Positions 1-7,365 of a stretch of DNA of 64,000 bases are shown one piece after another. The notes under the pieces are model-generated. The model worked only from the letters and a program-made list of their open reading frames with translations. It was not told the origin of the DNA and ran no database searches. Every line of letters starts with the position of its first letter. Positions within the stretch are counted from its first letter, which is position 1. The position numbers and the translations under genes are program-made. Source of the DNA: Pseudomonas sp. WS 5079 (GTDB lineage Bacteria > Pseudomonadota > Gammaproteobacteria > Pseudomonadales > Pseudomonadaceae). The stretch is taken from contig NZ_JAAQWN010000015.1 of assembly GCF_012985465.1 (NCBI RefSeq), forward strand, positions 1 through 64,000, given 5' to 3'.

Positions 1-35
1 CTCCACAAGCACCCACACGAATTGCTTGATTCAGT

Positions 36-46
36 TGTTAAAGAGC
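36..46 (-). promoter_or_regulatory. boxA antitermination site of rRNA leader
   Basis: On the minus strand the sequence GCTCTTTAACA matches the bacterial boxA consensus TGCTCTTTAACA bound by NusB/NusE. Its place about 40 bases downstream of the strong promoter is that of an rRNA leader. The 16S gene itself is beyond the left edge. Confidence 0.75.
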
Positions 47-82
47 GGTTGGTTAAGATCTTTCGTCTCAACCGAGGCGCGC

Positions 83-110
83 ATTCTACAGCAGCCTCAT
101 TTGCTGTCAA
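83..110 (-). promoter_or_regulatory. Proximal ribosomal RNA operon promoter
   Basis: On the minus strand a consensus -35 TTGACA (105-110) and a near-consensus -10 TAGAAT (83-88) are 16 bases apart, followed by the GC-rich stretch GCGCGCC typical of stringently controlled rRNA promoters. The A+T-rich run at 111-141 upstream resembles an UP element. Together with the boxA just downstream this identifies the leader of a 16S rRNA gene outside the window. Confidence 0.8.
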
Positions 111-191
111 GTGATTATTTTCAGAAGTTTCGAGATTTTCCTCAACAACTTCAACCACTTGCGCTTTCGATCTCTCGTCAGCGGGAGGCAA

Positions 192-219
192 ATACTACAG
201 CATTAAAATACCCGGTCAA
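192..219 (-). promoter_or_regulatory. Upstream ribosomal RNA operon promoter
   Basis: Reading leftwards, a -35 TTGACC (214-219) and a -10 TAGTAT (192-197) are separated by 16 bases and followed by TTGCCTCCCGC. It lies about 110 bases upstream of a second, stronger promoter on the same strand, a tandem layout usual for rRNA operons. The transcript would run off the left edge of the window. Confidence 0.6.
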
Positions 220-374
220 CCCCCAACTGGAAATTCTTTTCCAGAGCAAAGAACCCAGGCCGCCACTATGAAAACCTCCAAGGACCTAACACCCCTCAGA
301 CTTCATAGAACGCCTTATATAAGATGCCTAACCAGCACATAAAGGCGGAACGGAGAAACAGAACCTGCAGAATG

Positions 375-400
375 CAAAAAGGCCCCATAAATGGGGCCTT
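375..400 (-). terminator. Terminator downstream of tRNA-Ser
   Basis: Perfect stem AAGGCCCC/GGGGCCTT with a short loop, followed on the minus strand by a T-run. It lies directly downstream of the tRNA-Ser gene and separates it from the rRNA operon promoters. Confidence 0.8.
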
Positions 401-413
401 CAAGTACAAATAA

Positions 414-503
414 TGGCGGAGAGATAGGGATTCGAACCCTAGGTACCGGTGAAGGTACAACGGATTTCGAATCCGTCCCATTCGGCCACTCTGGCATCTC
501 TCC
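414..503 (-). tRNA. tRNA-Ser (anticodon CGA)
   Basis: The minus strand folds as a 90-nt class II tRNA. The acceptor stem is GGAGAGA/TCTCTCC with an encoded CCA. The anticodon stem ACGGA/TCCGT encloses loop TTCGAAA, giving anticodon CGA, which reads UCG serine codons. There is a long variable arm, as serine tRNAs have, and a GGTTCGAATCC T-arm. A promoter (-35 TTGCTT 536-541, -10 TATGAT 514-519, 16-base spacer) lies just upstream and a strong terminator downstream, so it is a single-gene unit. Confidence 0.95.
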
Positions 504-513
504 AACGGCGCGC

Positions 514-541
514 ATCATAACAGCCTGTTTCGTGGAAGCAA
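514..541 (-). promoter_or_regulatory. Promoter of tRNA-Ser
   Basis: -35 TTGCTT (536-541) and -10 TATGAT (514-519) with a 16-base spacer and a GC-rich start region GCGCGCCG, placed ten bases upstream of the mature tRNA 5' end. Confidence 0.6.
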
Positions 542-586
542 AGCGCCGAAGCAATTTTTTTCCGTGCTATCAGATGCTTGCGTCGA

Positions 587-1300
587 TTACAGCGGTACGC
601 CGAGGCGGTTGGCGACTTCTTCGTAGGCTTCGATAACGTCACCGAGGCCCTGGCGGAAGCGGTCTTTGTCCATCTTCTTACGGGTGTCCTTGTCCCACAG
701 ACGGCAGCCGTCCGGGCTGAATTCGTCGCCCAGGACGATGGAGCCGTCGTGGAATACGCCGAATTCCAGCTTGAAGTCCACCAACAGCAGCCCGGCGTCG
801 TCGAACAGCTTGCTCAGCACGTCGTTGACCTTGAGGGACAACTCCTTCATGCGCGCCAGTTGTTCAGCGGTGCCCCAGCCAAATGCCACCACGTGGGATT
901 CGTTGATGAATGGATCGCCCTTGGCATCATCCTTGAGGAACAGCTCGAACGTGTAAGGGTTGAGCTTGAGGCCCTCTTCCACGCCCAGGCGCTTGACCAG
1001 GCTGCCGGCGGCGTAGTTACGCACGACGCACTCGACCGGGATCATGTCGAGTTTCTTCACCAGGCATTCGTTGTCGCCCAGCAGTTTATCGAATTGGGTC
1101 GGGATGCCGGCCGCTTCGAGTTTCTGCATGATGAAGGCGTTGAACTTGTTGTTCACCATACCCTTGCGGTCGAGCTGTTCGATGCGCTTGCCGTCGAACG
1201 CCGAGGTGTCGTTGCGAAACAGCAGGATCAAGCGGTTGGCGTCGTCGGTCTTGTAAACCGACTTGGCTTTGCCGCGGTAGAGTTCTTCACGTTTTTCCAT
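587..1300 (-). CDS. purC: SAICAR synthetase PurC
   Basis: Phosphoribosylaminoimidazole-succinocarboxamide synthase, the cytosolic step of purine synthesis that joins aspartate to CAIR using ATP. The 237-residue protein is the normal bacterial length. It begins MEKREELYRGKAKSVYKTDD, the N-terminal strand and nucleotide-binding region of the family, and carries the conserved segments VECVVRNYAAGSL and LLLVDFKLEFG. The start was set at 1300 because a GGAG ribosome site precedes it and homology begins there; the open frame runs further upstream. It is the last gene of the dapA-bamC-MBL-purC run, 28 bases after the MBL gene. Confidence 0.97.
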   Translation of the reverse strand: MEKREELYRGKAKSVYKTDDANRLILLFRNDTSAFDGKRIEQLDRKGMVNNKFNAFIMQKLEAAGIPTQFDKLLGDNECLVKKLDMIPVECVVRNYAAGSLVKRLGVEEGLKLNPYTFELFLKDDAKGDPFINESHVVAFGWGTAEQLARMKELSLKVNDVLSKLFDDAGLLLVDFKLEFGVFHDGSIVLGDEFSPDGCRLWDKDTRKKMDKDRFRQGLGDVIEAYEEVANRLGVPL

Positions 1301-1328
1301 GATGGGCTCCGCTTGGTAAGTAGATGGG

Positions 1329-2087
1329 CTAGGCGATATGTCGCCAGTCGAGCCCTGAATCTTGATCGGCCAGTTGCAGCCAGTCCGGGTCGCACCCGAG
1401 GGTGTCGACAAAACATTGCCGGGCAAGCTGCGGCAGGTTGTTCTTGCTGCTCAGGTGGGCCAGGACCAGATATTGCAGGTCTTGCCAGCCCAACTCATAC
1501 ACCAGGTACGCCGCCTGGTGGTTGTTCAAATGTCCCAGTTCGCCGCCAACCCGTTGCTTGAGAAAGTACGGATAGTGACCGCGCGCCAGCAGGTCTCGGC
1601 AATGGTTGGACTCGATCATCAATGCATCGAGATCCCGATAGCCTTCAAGCACCTTGGCACAATAGGAACCCAGGTCGGTAAGCAGGCCGAAGCGACGCTC
1701 GCCATCACTGAATACATATTGCGTGGGCTCGTGGGCATCATGCGCCACGGCAATCACAGCAATGCTCAAGGCACCGATCTGCAGTTGCTCGCCACCGGCC
1801 AGGAAACCTGCGGGTTCAATGGGTTTGCGCATCCCGCGCAAGGTGCCGCGACTCAGGTACACCGGAAGATTGTAGCGCCGAGACAGCAAACCCACGCCAT
1901 GCACGTGGTCGGCATGTTCGTGGGTCACTAGAATCGCGCTCAACTGCGCCGGGTGAACCCCCAGGCGCAGCAGGCGTCGCTCGGTTTCCCGCAAGGAGAA
2001 ACCACAATCCACCAGGACGTACGTGTCGTCGTGAGCTACAAGCGTGCCGTTCCCTTGGCTACCGCTGCCGAGAACAGCAAAACGCAT
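1329..2087 (-). CDS. MBL-fold metallo-hydrolase (YycJ/WalJ-like)
   Basis: A 252-residue metallo-beta-lactamase-fold hydrolase. The zinc motif THEHADH is visible near residue 55, together with further metal ligands in the middle (VAHDAHEPTQY, LLTDLG). The N-terminus MRFAVLGSGSQGNGTLV is that of the short cytosolic YycJ/WalJ-type subfamily, related to single-domain nucleases/phosphodiesterases; the substrate in Pseudomonas is not established. It starts 4 bases after bamC and precedes purC, an arrangement conserved in pseudomonads. No signal peptide is seen. Confidence 0.85.
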   Translation of the reverse strand: MRFAVLGSGSQGNGTLVAHDDTYVLVDCGFSLRETERRLLRLGVHPAQLSAILVTHEHADHVHGVGLLSRRYNLPVYLSRGTLRGMRKPIEPAGFLAGGEQLQIGALSIAVIAVAHDAHEPTQYVFSDGERRFGLLTDLGSYCAKVLEGYRDLDALMIESNHCRDLLARGHYPYFLKQRVGGELGHLNNHQAAYLVYELGWQDLQYLVLAHLSSKNNLPQLARQCFVDTLGCDPDWLQLADQDSGLDWRHIA

Positions 2088-2091
2088 CGGA

Positions 2092-3207
2092 TCAGCCCAG
2101 GTTGTCCTGAATCACGCCCAACACTTTGCGCGCCGTTTCTGCAGGCGCTACGGTGTTGATGTTCTTCTCGACGGTGACTTGCACGTTGTCGCCAACCTTG
2201 CTCAGGCGAACCTGATAACGCTCGGCGCGAGTCTCGATCTCTTCCTTGGTCGGCTCGCTGCCGAACAACTTGCTGAAGAAACCACGCTCTTCGTCTTTCT
2301 TCTCGGCCTTTTCAGCCACGTTGATGTAGTACAGGCCCAGGCTGCGGTTGATGTCTTCAACGCGCCATGGACCTTGCTCCAGGGCACGACCGACGCTGGC
2401 CCAGGCTCGATCCAGGTCTTCACCCAGGTTGAGCACGACGTTGCCGCTACCGTCTTCGGTGAGGCTGACACGGTTAGGGGTGTCGTAATCACGGGCAGCG
2501 AGCAGGGATACGGAACCGCCCTTCTCGGAAATACGGCTCATGCTGGCAAGCATCTCGTCGACCAGCGCAGCATCGACACCGCTGTTGACCGAGCGATTGG
2601 TGAATTCGACGTTGGCGGTACTGCCGGCAGGACGCTCGGCACTGACCACATAGACTTCACTGGTGTTGCGCTGTACGCCTGGCTCGATGCGTACGCGGAT
2701 GCGGCTTTCGCCATCAGCGGCGACGCCACCGGCCTGCAGGCGCTTGGCCATGTTGGCCGACAGTTCGTTCGACTGCTGCCATGCAGTGGTGAACTCACCG
2801 GTCTGCGGGCGTTGCTCGTCGATACGAAAACCGTTGTCCTGGAAGAACTGCACAGCAACCGGCCAGACTTCGGCAGGTGGGCGCTGGGCCATGATCCAAC
2901 GCGAGTCGCCGCTTTTCTGCAGGCTGTAGTCACTGGCATCGGCCAGGGCCGAAATCGGCTGTGGACGCGGTACTTCGTACTCGCCCTTGACGGTGTCGTC
3001 GGCCACATTGCGCGGAATCGGCAGCAACGGGTCAAGGCGCTTGGCGACGTTGACGTCCGGCGGCAATTGCATCGGTGCGGTTTGTTGTGCTTCCAGGTAA
3101 TCGCTACCGCGGTCACGGAAGTAGCCTTCCGGGCCCCAGATCCAACCGCAGCCACTAGTGCTGGAGATAATCAAGGCAAGTGCGGAAAGTCCGGCCAATC
3201 GCTTCAT
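2092..3207 (-). CDS. bamC: Outer membrane assembly lipoprotein BamC
   Basis: BamC (NlpB) is a lipoprotein subunit of the BAM complex that inserts beta-barrel proteins in the outer membrane. The 371-residue product starts MKRLAGLSALALIISSTSGC, a lipoprotein signal with the acylated Cys at residue 20, followed by the unstructured YLEAQQTAPMQLPPDV segment known to contact BamD, then two helix-grip domains. The C-terminus has the repeated VTVEKNINTVAPAETARKVL region. The start at 3207 puts the lipobox at the right place and lies 17 bases after dapA, a dapA-bamC pairing shared with E. coli. Confidence 0.95.
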   Translation of the reverse strand: MKRLAGLSALALIISSTSGCGWIWGPEGYFRDRGSDYLEAQQTAPMQLPPDVNVAKRLDPLLPIPRNVADDTVKGEYEVPRPQPISALADASDYSLQKSGDSRWIMAQRPPAEVWPVAVQFFQDNGFRIDEQRPQTGEFTTAWQQSNELSANMAKRLQAGGVAADGESRIRVRIEPGVQRNTSEVYVVSAERPAGSTANVEFTNRSVNSGVDAALVDEMLASMSRISEKGGSVSLLAARDYDTPNRVSLTEDGSGNVVLNLGEDLDRAWASVGRALEQGPWRVEDINRSLGLYYINVAEKAEKKDEERGFFSKLFGSEPTKEEIETRAERYQVRLSKVGDNVQVTVEKNINTVAPAETARKVLGVIQDNLG

Positions 3208-3224
3208 GCGTAGTGCTTCCTCAA

Positions 3225-4103
3225 TTAAACCAGGACGCCGGACTGGCGCAGGGCCTGTCGCAGCGGTTCGTGACAGGCTGGGCTGAGTTGGGTGAGCGGC
3301 AGACGGATACCGTCCGGCATCAGGCCCATCTCGTGCAGCGCCCATTTCACGGGAATAGGGTTGGATTCGATAAACAGGGTTTTGTTGAGCGGCATCAGCT
3401 TTTCGTGAATCGCGCGGGCCTTGACGGCATCACCGGCGATTGCAGCTGCACACAGTTCGCTCATGGCACGCGGAGCCACGTTGGCGGTCACCGAGATATT
3501 GCCCTTGCCACCCAGCAGGATCAGCTCCACAGCCGTGGCGTCGTCGCCGGAGTACAGCAGGAAGTCGCTGCTCACGCCGGCCAGGATGTCCTTGGCGCGC
3601 TGCAGGTCACCCGTGGCTTCCTTGATACCGATGATGTTCGGCACGGTCGACAGGCGGATCACGGTCGCGGCCTGCATGTCGCACGCCGTGCGACCTGGCA
3701 CGTTGTAGAGGATCTGCGGGATGTCGACAGCTTCGGCGATGGCCTTGAAGTGCTGGTACAAGCCTTCCTGGGTCGGCTTGTTGTAGTACGGCGTCACCAG
3801 CAGGCAAGCATCGGCACCGGCTTTCTTGGCGTTCTTGGTCAGTTCGATCGCTTCGCGCGTCGAGTTGGCGCCCGTACCGGCAATCACCGCGATACGCCCT
3901 GCAACGCGCTTGACCACAAACTCGATCACCTCGATGTGTTCCTCCACATCAAGCGTGGCCGATTCACCCGTGGTGCCGACGGCCACAATGGCGTTGGTGC
4001 CTTCTTGCAGGTGAAAGTCCACCAGTTTGCCCAGGCTGTCCCAGTCGAGATTACCTTGTGCATCCATGGGTGTGACCAGTGCCACCATACTGCCCGCAAT
4101 CAT
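3225..4103 (-). CDS. dapA: 4-hydroxy-tetrahydrodipicolinate synthase DapA
   Basis: Condenses pyruvate with aspartate semialdehyde, the first committed step of lysine and diaminopimelate synthesis. The 292-residue protein matches the usual length. The catalytic residues fall at the E. coli numbers: Thr44-Thr45 in GTTGES, Tyr107 in TPYYNKP, Tyr133 and Arg138 in ILYNVPGRTA, and the Schiff-base Lys161 in IIGIKEATGD. Start at 4103 (MIAGSMVALVTPM). It is the first gene of the operon and is divergent from gcvR, so its promoter lies in 4104-4363. A second, distant DapA-like paralogue is encoded at 44109. Confidence 0.97.
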   Translation of the reverse strand: MIAGSMVALVTPMDAQGNLDWDSLGKLVDFHLQEGTNAIVAVGTTGESATLDVEEHIEVIEFVVKRVAGRIAVIAGTGANSTREAIELTKNAKKAGADACLLVTPYYNKPTQEGLYQHFKAIAEAVDIPQILYNVPGRTACDMQAATVIRLSTVPNIIGIKEATGDLQRAKDILAGVSSDFLLYSGDDATAVELILLGGKGNISVTANVAPRAMSELCAAAIAGDAVKARAIHEKLMPLNKTLFIESNPIPVKWALHEMGLMPDGIRLPLTQLSPACHEPLRQALRQSGVLV

Positions 4104-4363
4104 GCAACCGCTCCTGCCGGAAAAAGAGAGCCGTAATGGTACTGGCGCCAAGATGCTTGCACAAGCGAAGTACCCTCCGAGGACGCGTTCTGGATCAACT
4201 TAGTTGCCGGCAATGCCATCATTGGGCCAAAGCACGGCCAACTGCCACTGAATATGCAATGAAAACGCCACGTCCTAGCCCTTGGCGGCGCTTTTCGCTA
4301 CCCTTGATCCTTTGATCGGTACCGCACGTTCGTATCGACCGCTCATCGCTTTAGGAATGCTGC

Positions 4364-4924
4364 ATGTCCACCCCCACAGTCCGCGAACAATTCCTTGTTA
4401 TCAGTGCCCTTGGCGCCAACCCCATGGAGCTGACTAACGTCCTGTGCCGCGCCAGCCATGAAAACCGCTGCGCCGTCGTGACCTCACGCCTGACTCGCCA
4501 TGGCGAGTGCAGCGCGCTGGTCCTGCAGATTTCCGGCAGCTGGGACGCCCTGGCGCGCCTGGAAGCTGGCTTGCCGACCCTGGCCAAGAAGCACGATTTC
4601 ACCGTCAATGTGGTACGCAGTGCCGCCCTGGAGAACCGTCCCCAGGCGCTACCGTACGTGGCTTATGTCAGTTCGGCGTACCGTTCGGACATCGTTAATG
4701 AACTGTGCCAGTTCTTTATCGACCATAACGTCGAGTTGGAAAACCTGACCTGCGACACTTACCAGGCCCCCCAGACCGGCGGCACCATGCTCAACGCCAC
4801 CTTTACCGTGACCTTGCCGGCCGGCGTGCAGATCAGTTGGTTGCGCGACCAGTTCCTGGATTTCGCCGATGCGCTGAACCTGGATGCACTGATCGAGCCC
4901 TGGCGCCCACAGAATCCAATGTAA
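4364..4924 (+). CDS. gcvR: Glycine cleavage regulator GcvR (ACT domains)
   Basis: A 186-residue cytosolic protein with two ACT domains, about residues 8-85 and 93-170 (FLVISALGANPMELTNVLCRA and YVAYVSSAYRSDIVNELCQF). In E. coli GcvR antagonises the LysR-type activator GcvA in response to glycine; that role is inferred here. No DNA-binding domain is present, as expected. It is followed 11 bases later by bcp and is divergent from dapA, the gene order remembered for P. aeruginosa. Confidence 0.88.
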   Translation: MSTPTVREQFLVISALGANPMELTNVLCRASHENRCAVVTSRLTRHGECSALVLQISGSWDALARLEAGLPTLAKKHDFTVNVVRSAALENRPQALPYVAYVSSAYRSDIVNELCQFFIDHNVELENLTCDTYQAPQTGGTMLNATFTVTLPAGVQISWLRDQFLDFADALNLDALIEPWRPQNPM

Positions 4925-4935
4925 GGAAGTTTTTC

Positions 4936-5409
4936 ATGGCGGTAGTCATCGACACACCGGTCGCCGATTTCCAAGCCCCGGCGACCAGCGGGCAGACGTT
5001 CAGCCTTGCCGGCCTCAAGGGCAAGCAAGTGGTGATCTACTTTTACCCTAAAGACAGCACCCCGGGCTGCACCACCGAAGGCCAGGGGTTTCGCGATCAC
5101 TACGCCGCGTTCCAGGCCGCCAACACCGAAGTGTTTGGCGTGTCCCGGGACAGCGTGAAGTCCCACGAGAACTTCAAGGCCAAGCAAGCTTTCCCCTTTG
5201 AGCTGATCAGCGACAAGGACGAGGCAGTTTGCCAGCTGTTTGATGTAATCAAGCTGAAGAAGCTGTACGGCAAGGAATACCTGGGCGTTGATCGCAGCAC
5301 CTTCCTGATCGACAAGGAAGGCGTGCTGCGCCAGGAATGGCGCGGCGTGAAAGTGCCGGGACATGTGGAGGCGGTGTTGGCCGCGGCACAGGCACTGGAC
5401 AAGACTTGA
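4936..5409 (+). CDS. bcp: Thioredoxin-dependent peroxiredoxin Bcp
   Basis: Thiol peroxidase of the Bcp/PrxQ family, 157 residues, reducing H2O2 and organic peroxides. The peroxidatic cysteine is Cys45 in DSTPGCTTEG. The E. coli-type second Cys five residues later is absent (Gln50 there); another Cys at 99 (DEAVCQLFDV) could serve as resolving residue, as in some other PrxQ proteins. Start chosen at 4936 (MAVVIDTPVADF) because a GGAAG site precedes it; the longer frame overlaps gcvR. Likely co-transcribed with gcvR. A REPIN follows the stop. Confidence 0.93.
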   Translation: MAVVIDTPVADFQAPATSGQTFSLAGLKGKQVVIYFYPKDSTPGCTTEGQGFRDHYAAFQAANTEVFGVSRDSVKSHENFKAKQAFPFELISDKDEAVCQLFDVIKLKKLYGKEYLGVDRSTFLIDKEGVLRQEWRGVKVPGHVEAVLAAAQALDKT

Positions 5410-5432
5410 TGGGGCTGGTGGCAGTTAGATAG

Positions 5433-5520
5433 CTATCGCAGGCAAGCCAGCTCCCACATGGGTTCGGTGCTCGACCAGACAACTCGGTAAGTGTGGGAGC
5501 CGGGCTTGCCCGCGATGGGG
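5433..5520. repeat. REPIN between bcp and the TusA-like gene
   Basis: Two inverted REP units, 5433-5459 (core GCAGGCAAGCCAGCTCCCAC) and 5491-5520 (core GTGGGAGCCGGGCTTGCCCG), about 30 bases apart and able to form a long hairpin. It occupies the gap between convergent genes. The same core recurs at many other places in the window. Confidence 0.8.
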
Positions 5521-5523
5521 CCA

Positions 5524-5763
5524 TCAGGCCTTGCGCAACCAGTAACGATAGACGCCGTTATCGGCCTCCTCGTGCAACAGCGCATGCCCCGCCAGCTTGG
5601 CAAACGTGCGGAAGTCCCGCTGCGAACCCGCATCCGTGGCGATCACCTTGAGCACCGCACCGCTGGCCAGCCGATTGAGTTCCATCTTGGCCTTGAGCAG
5701 TGGCAACGGGCAATTGAGGCCGCTGGCATCGAGCTCGGCGTCGTGGTTTACAGCAGCGGTCAT
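5524..5763 (-). CDS. TusA-family sulfur carrier protein
   Basis: A 79-residue SirA/TusA-fold protein with the signature LDASGLNCPLPLLKAKMEL; the conserved Cys in NCPLPLLK is the persulfide-carrying residue. In P. aeruginosa the protein encoded in this neighbourhood (PA1006, from memory) is needed for molybdenum cofactor-dependent nitrate respiration and carries a persulfide, so a sulfur-relay role is the best guess rather than tRNA thiolation proper. It is convergent with bcp and divergent from bepA. Confidence 0.87.
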   Translation of the reverse strand: MTAAVNHDAELDASGLNCPLPLLKAKMELNRLASGAVLKVIATDAGSQRDFRTFAKLAGHALLHEEADNGVYRYWLRKA

Positions 5764-5858
5764 GGTTTTGCTCCAGGCGGCGTCAAGGGGCGCTTAGAAT
5801 ATCTGGTCCCGAGCTCAGTGTCCGGCTACAGTAATGTCTTTGTCGAAAGGCTTTGTGC

Positions 5859-7292
5859 ATGACTTTTTTGCGCCCTACCCTGCTGACGCTGGCTTGCCTG
5901 CTTGCCTCTCCAGGCTTCGCCGACGACCTGCCGTCACTTGGCGACGCCAGTTCTGCCATTGTCTCGCCACAACAGGAACACCAACTGGGCCGGGCGTGGC
6001 TGGCATTCCTGCGCGGCCAGGTCTCGGTCCTCAATGACCCGCAACTCAAGGATTACGTCGAGACCAGCGTCTACAAACTGGTGGAGACCAGCCAGGTCAA
6101 TGACCGGCGCCTGGAGTTCATCCTGATCAACAGCCCGCAGCTCAACGCATTTGCTGCGCCGGGCGGGATTGTCGGGGTCAACGGCGGCCTGTTTCTCAAT
6201 GCCCAGACCGAAGGCGAGTACGCCTCGGTGATGGCCCACGAATTGGCGCACTTGTCACAGCGCCACTTCGCCCGGGGCGTGGAAGCCCAGCAACGGATGC
6301 AGATCCCGATGATGGCCGCGCTGCTCGGCGGGATTATCGCTGCTGCCGCCGGCGCCGGGGATGCCGGGATTGCCGCGATTGCCGGCAGCCAGGCCGCCGC
6401 GATCCAGGAGCAGCGGCGCTTCTCCCGGCAGAATGAGCAAGAGGCCGACCGCATCGGCATCCTCAATATGGTCAAGGCCGGCTACGACCCGCGCTCGATG
6501 CCGACCATGTTCGAGCGCTTGATGCGCCAGTACCGCTTCGATGCCAAGCCTCCAGAATTCCTGCTGACACACCCGGTCACCGAATCGCGGATCGCCGATA
6601 CGCGCAACCGCGCCGAACAGGCCAAGACCGGCGGCACCGAAGACAGCCTGCGCTATCAACTGATTCGCGCCAGGGTCCAGCTGTATTACGAAGATACGCC
6701 CGGCTTGGCCGCCAAGCGCTTCCGCGCCCAGCTGGATGAGAACCCGAAGAGCGATGTGGCGCGTTATGGCCTGGCCATCGCCCAGATCAAGGGCACCCAG
6801 CTCAACGAGGCACGGGAAACCCTCAAGCCGCTGCTGGCCAAGGCGCCCAACGACATCACCTACAACCTGGCGCAGATCGAGTTGGATATCACCAACAATC
6901 GCATGCCCGACGCGCAGCAACGCACCGACCGCATGCTGGCCCAATACCCCAGCAACTACCCGCTGAACCAGGTGCGCGTGGACCTGCTGCTCAAGCAGAA
7001 CCGCACCGCCGACGCGGAAAAAGCCCTGGAAGGCCTGCTCAAGTCGCGCTCCGACGATCCCGACGTGTGGTACCAGGTCGCCGAAACCCGCGGGCTATCC
7101 GGCAATATCATCGGCCTGCATCAAGCCCGCGCCGAGTACTTTGCGTTGGTCGGCGACTTCCAGCAGGCGATCCAGCAACTGGACTTTGCCAAGCGCCGGG
7201 CCGGCAGCAACTTCCCGCTATCGTCACGCATTGATGCGCGCCAACGTGAGCTGATCGAACAGGAGCGCATCGTCAAAGGCATGATGAGCTAA
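5859..7292 (+). CDS. bepA: Periplasmic M48 metalloprotease BepA/YfgC-like
   Basis: A 477-residue exported protease-chaperone. Residues 1-22 are a signal peptide (cleavage after GFA). The zinc motif is HELAH at 127-131, with the third ligand in QEADRIG. A helical gap region rich in Ala/Gly (about 155-185) and a C-terminal TPR solenoid from about residue 270 follow, the BepA domain order. In E. coli BepA checks LptD and BAM assembly. The start is ATG 5859 after GAAAGG; a TTG six bases upstream is also in frame. A strong terminator follows. Confidence 0.92.
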   Translation: MTFLRPTLLTLACLLASPGFADDLPSLGDASSAIVSPQQEHQLGRAWLAFLRGQVSVLNDPQLKDYVETSVYKLVETSQVNDRRLEFILINSPQLNAFAAPGGIVGVNGGLFLNAQTEGEYASVMAHELAHLSQRHFARGVEAQQRMQIPMMAALLGGIIAAAAGAGDAGIAAIAGSQAAAIQEQRRFSRQNEQEADRIGILNMVKAGYDPRSMPTMFERLMRQYRFDAKPPEFLLTHPVTESRIADTRNRAEQAKTGGTEDSLRYQLIRARVQLYYEDTPGLAAKRFRAQLDENPKSDVARYGLAIAQIKGTQLNEARETLKPLLAKAPNDITYNLAQIELDITNNRMPDAQQRTDRMLAQYPSNYPLNQVRVDLLLKQNRTADAEKALEGLLKSRSDDPDVWYQVAETRGLSGNIIGLHQARAEYFALVGDFQQAIQQLDFAKRRAGSNFPLSSRIDARQRELIEQERIVKGMMS

Positions 7293-7305
7293 ATCCAGCG
7301 CCCAC

Positions 7306-7346
7306 AAAAAAGCCCCGCTCTCGACTATCAAGAGCGGGGCTTTTTA
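7306..7346. terminator. Bidirectional terminator between bepA and mucD
   Basis: Eleven-base stem AGCCCCGCTCT/AGAGCGGGGCT (7311-7321 and 7331-7341) flanked by an A-run on the left and a T-run on the right, so it can end transcripts from both convergent genes. Confidence 0.93.
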
Positions 7347-7365
7347 TTGACCGACGGCTAGCGGA

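Noticed and set aside
578..1561. A 327-codon plus-strand frame across purC and the MBL gene
   Set aside because: It is antisense to two conserved genes and resembles no protein; it is a GC-skewed shadow frame.
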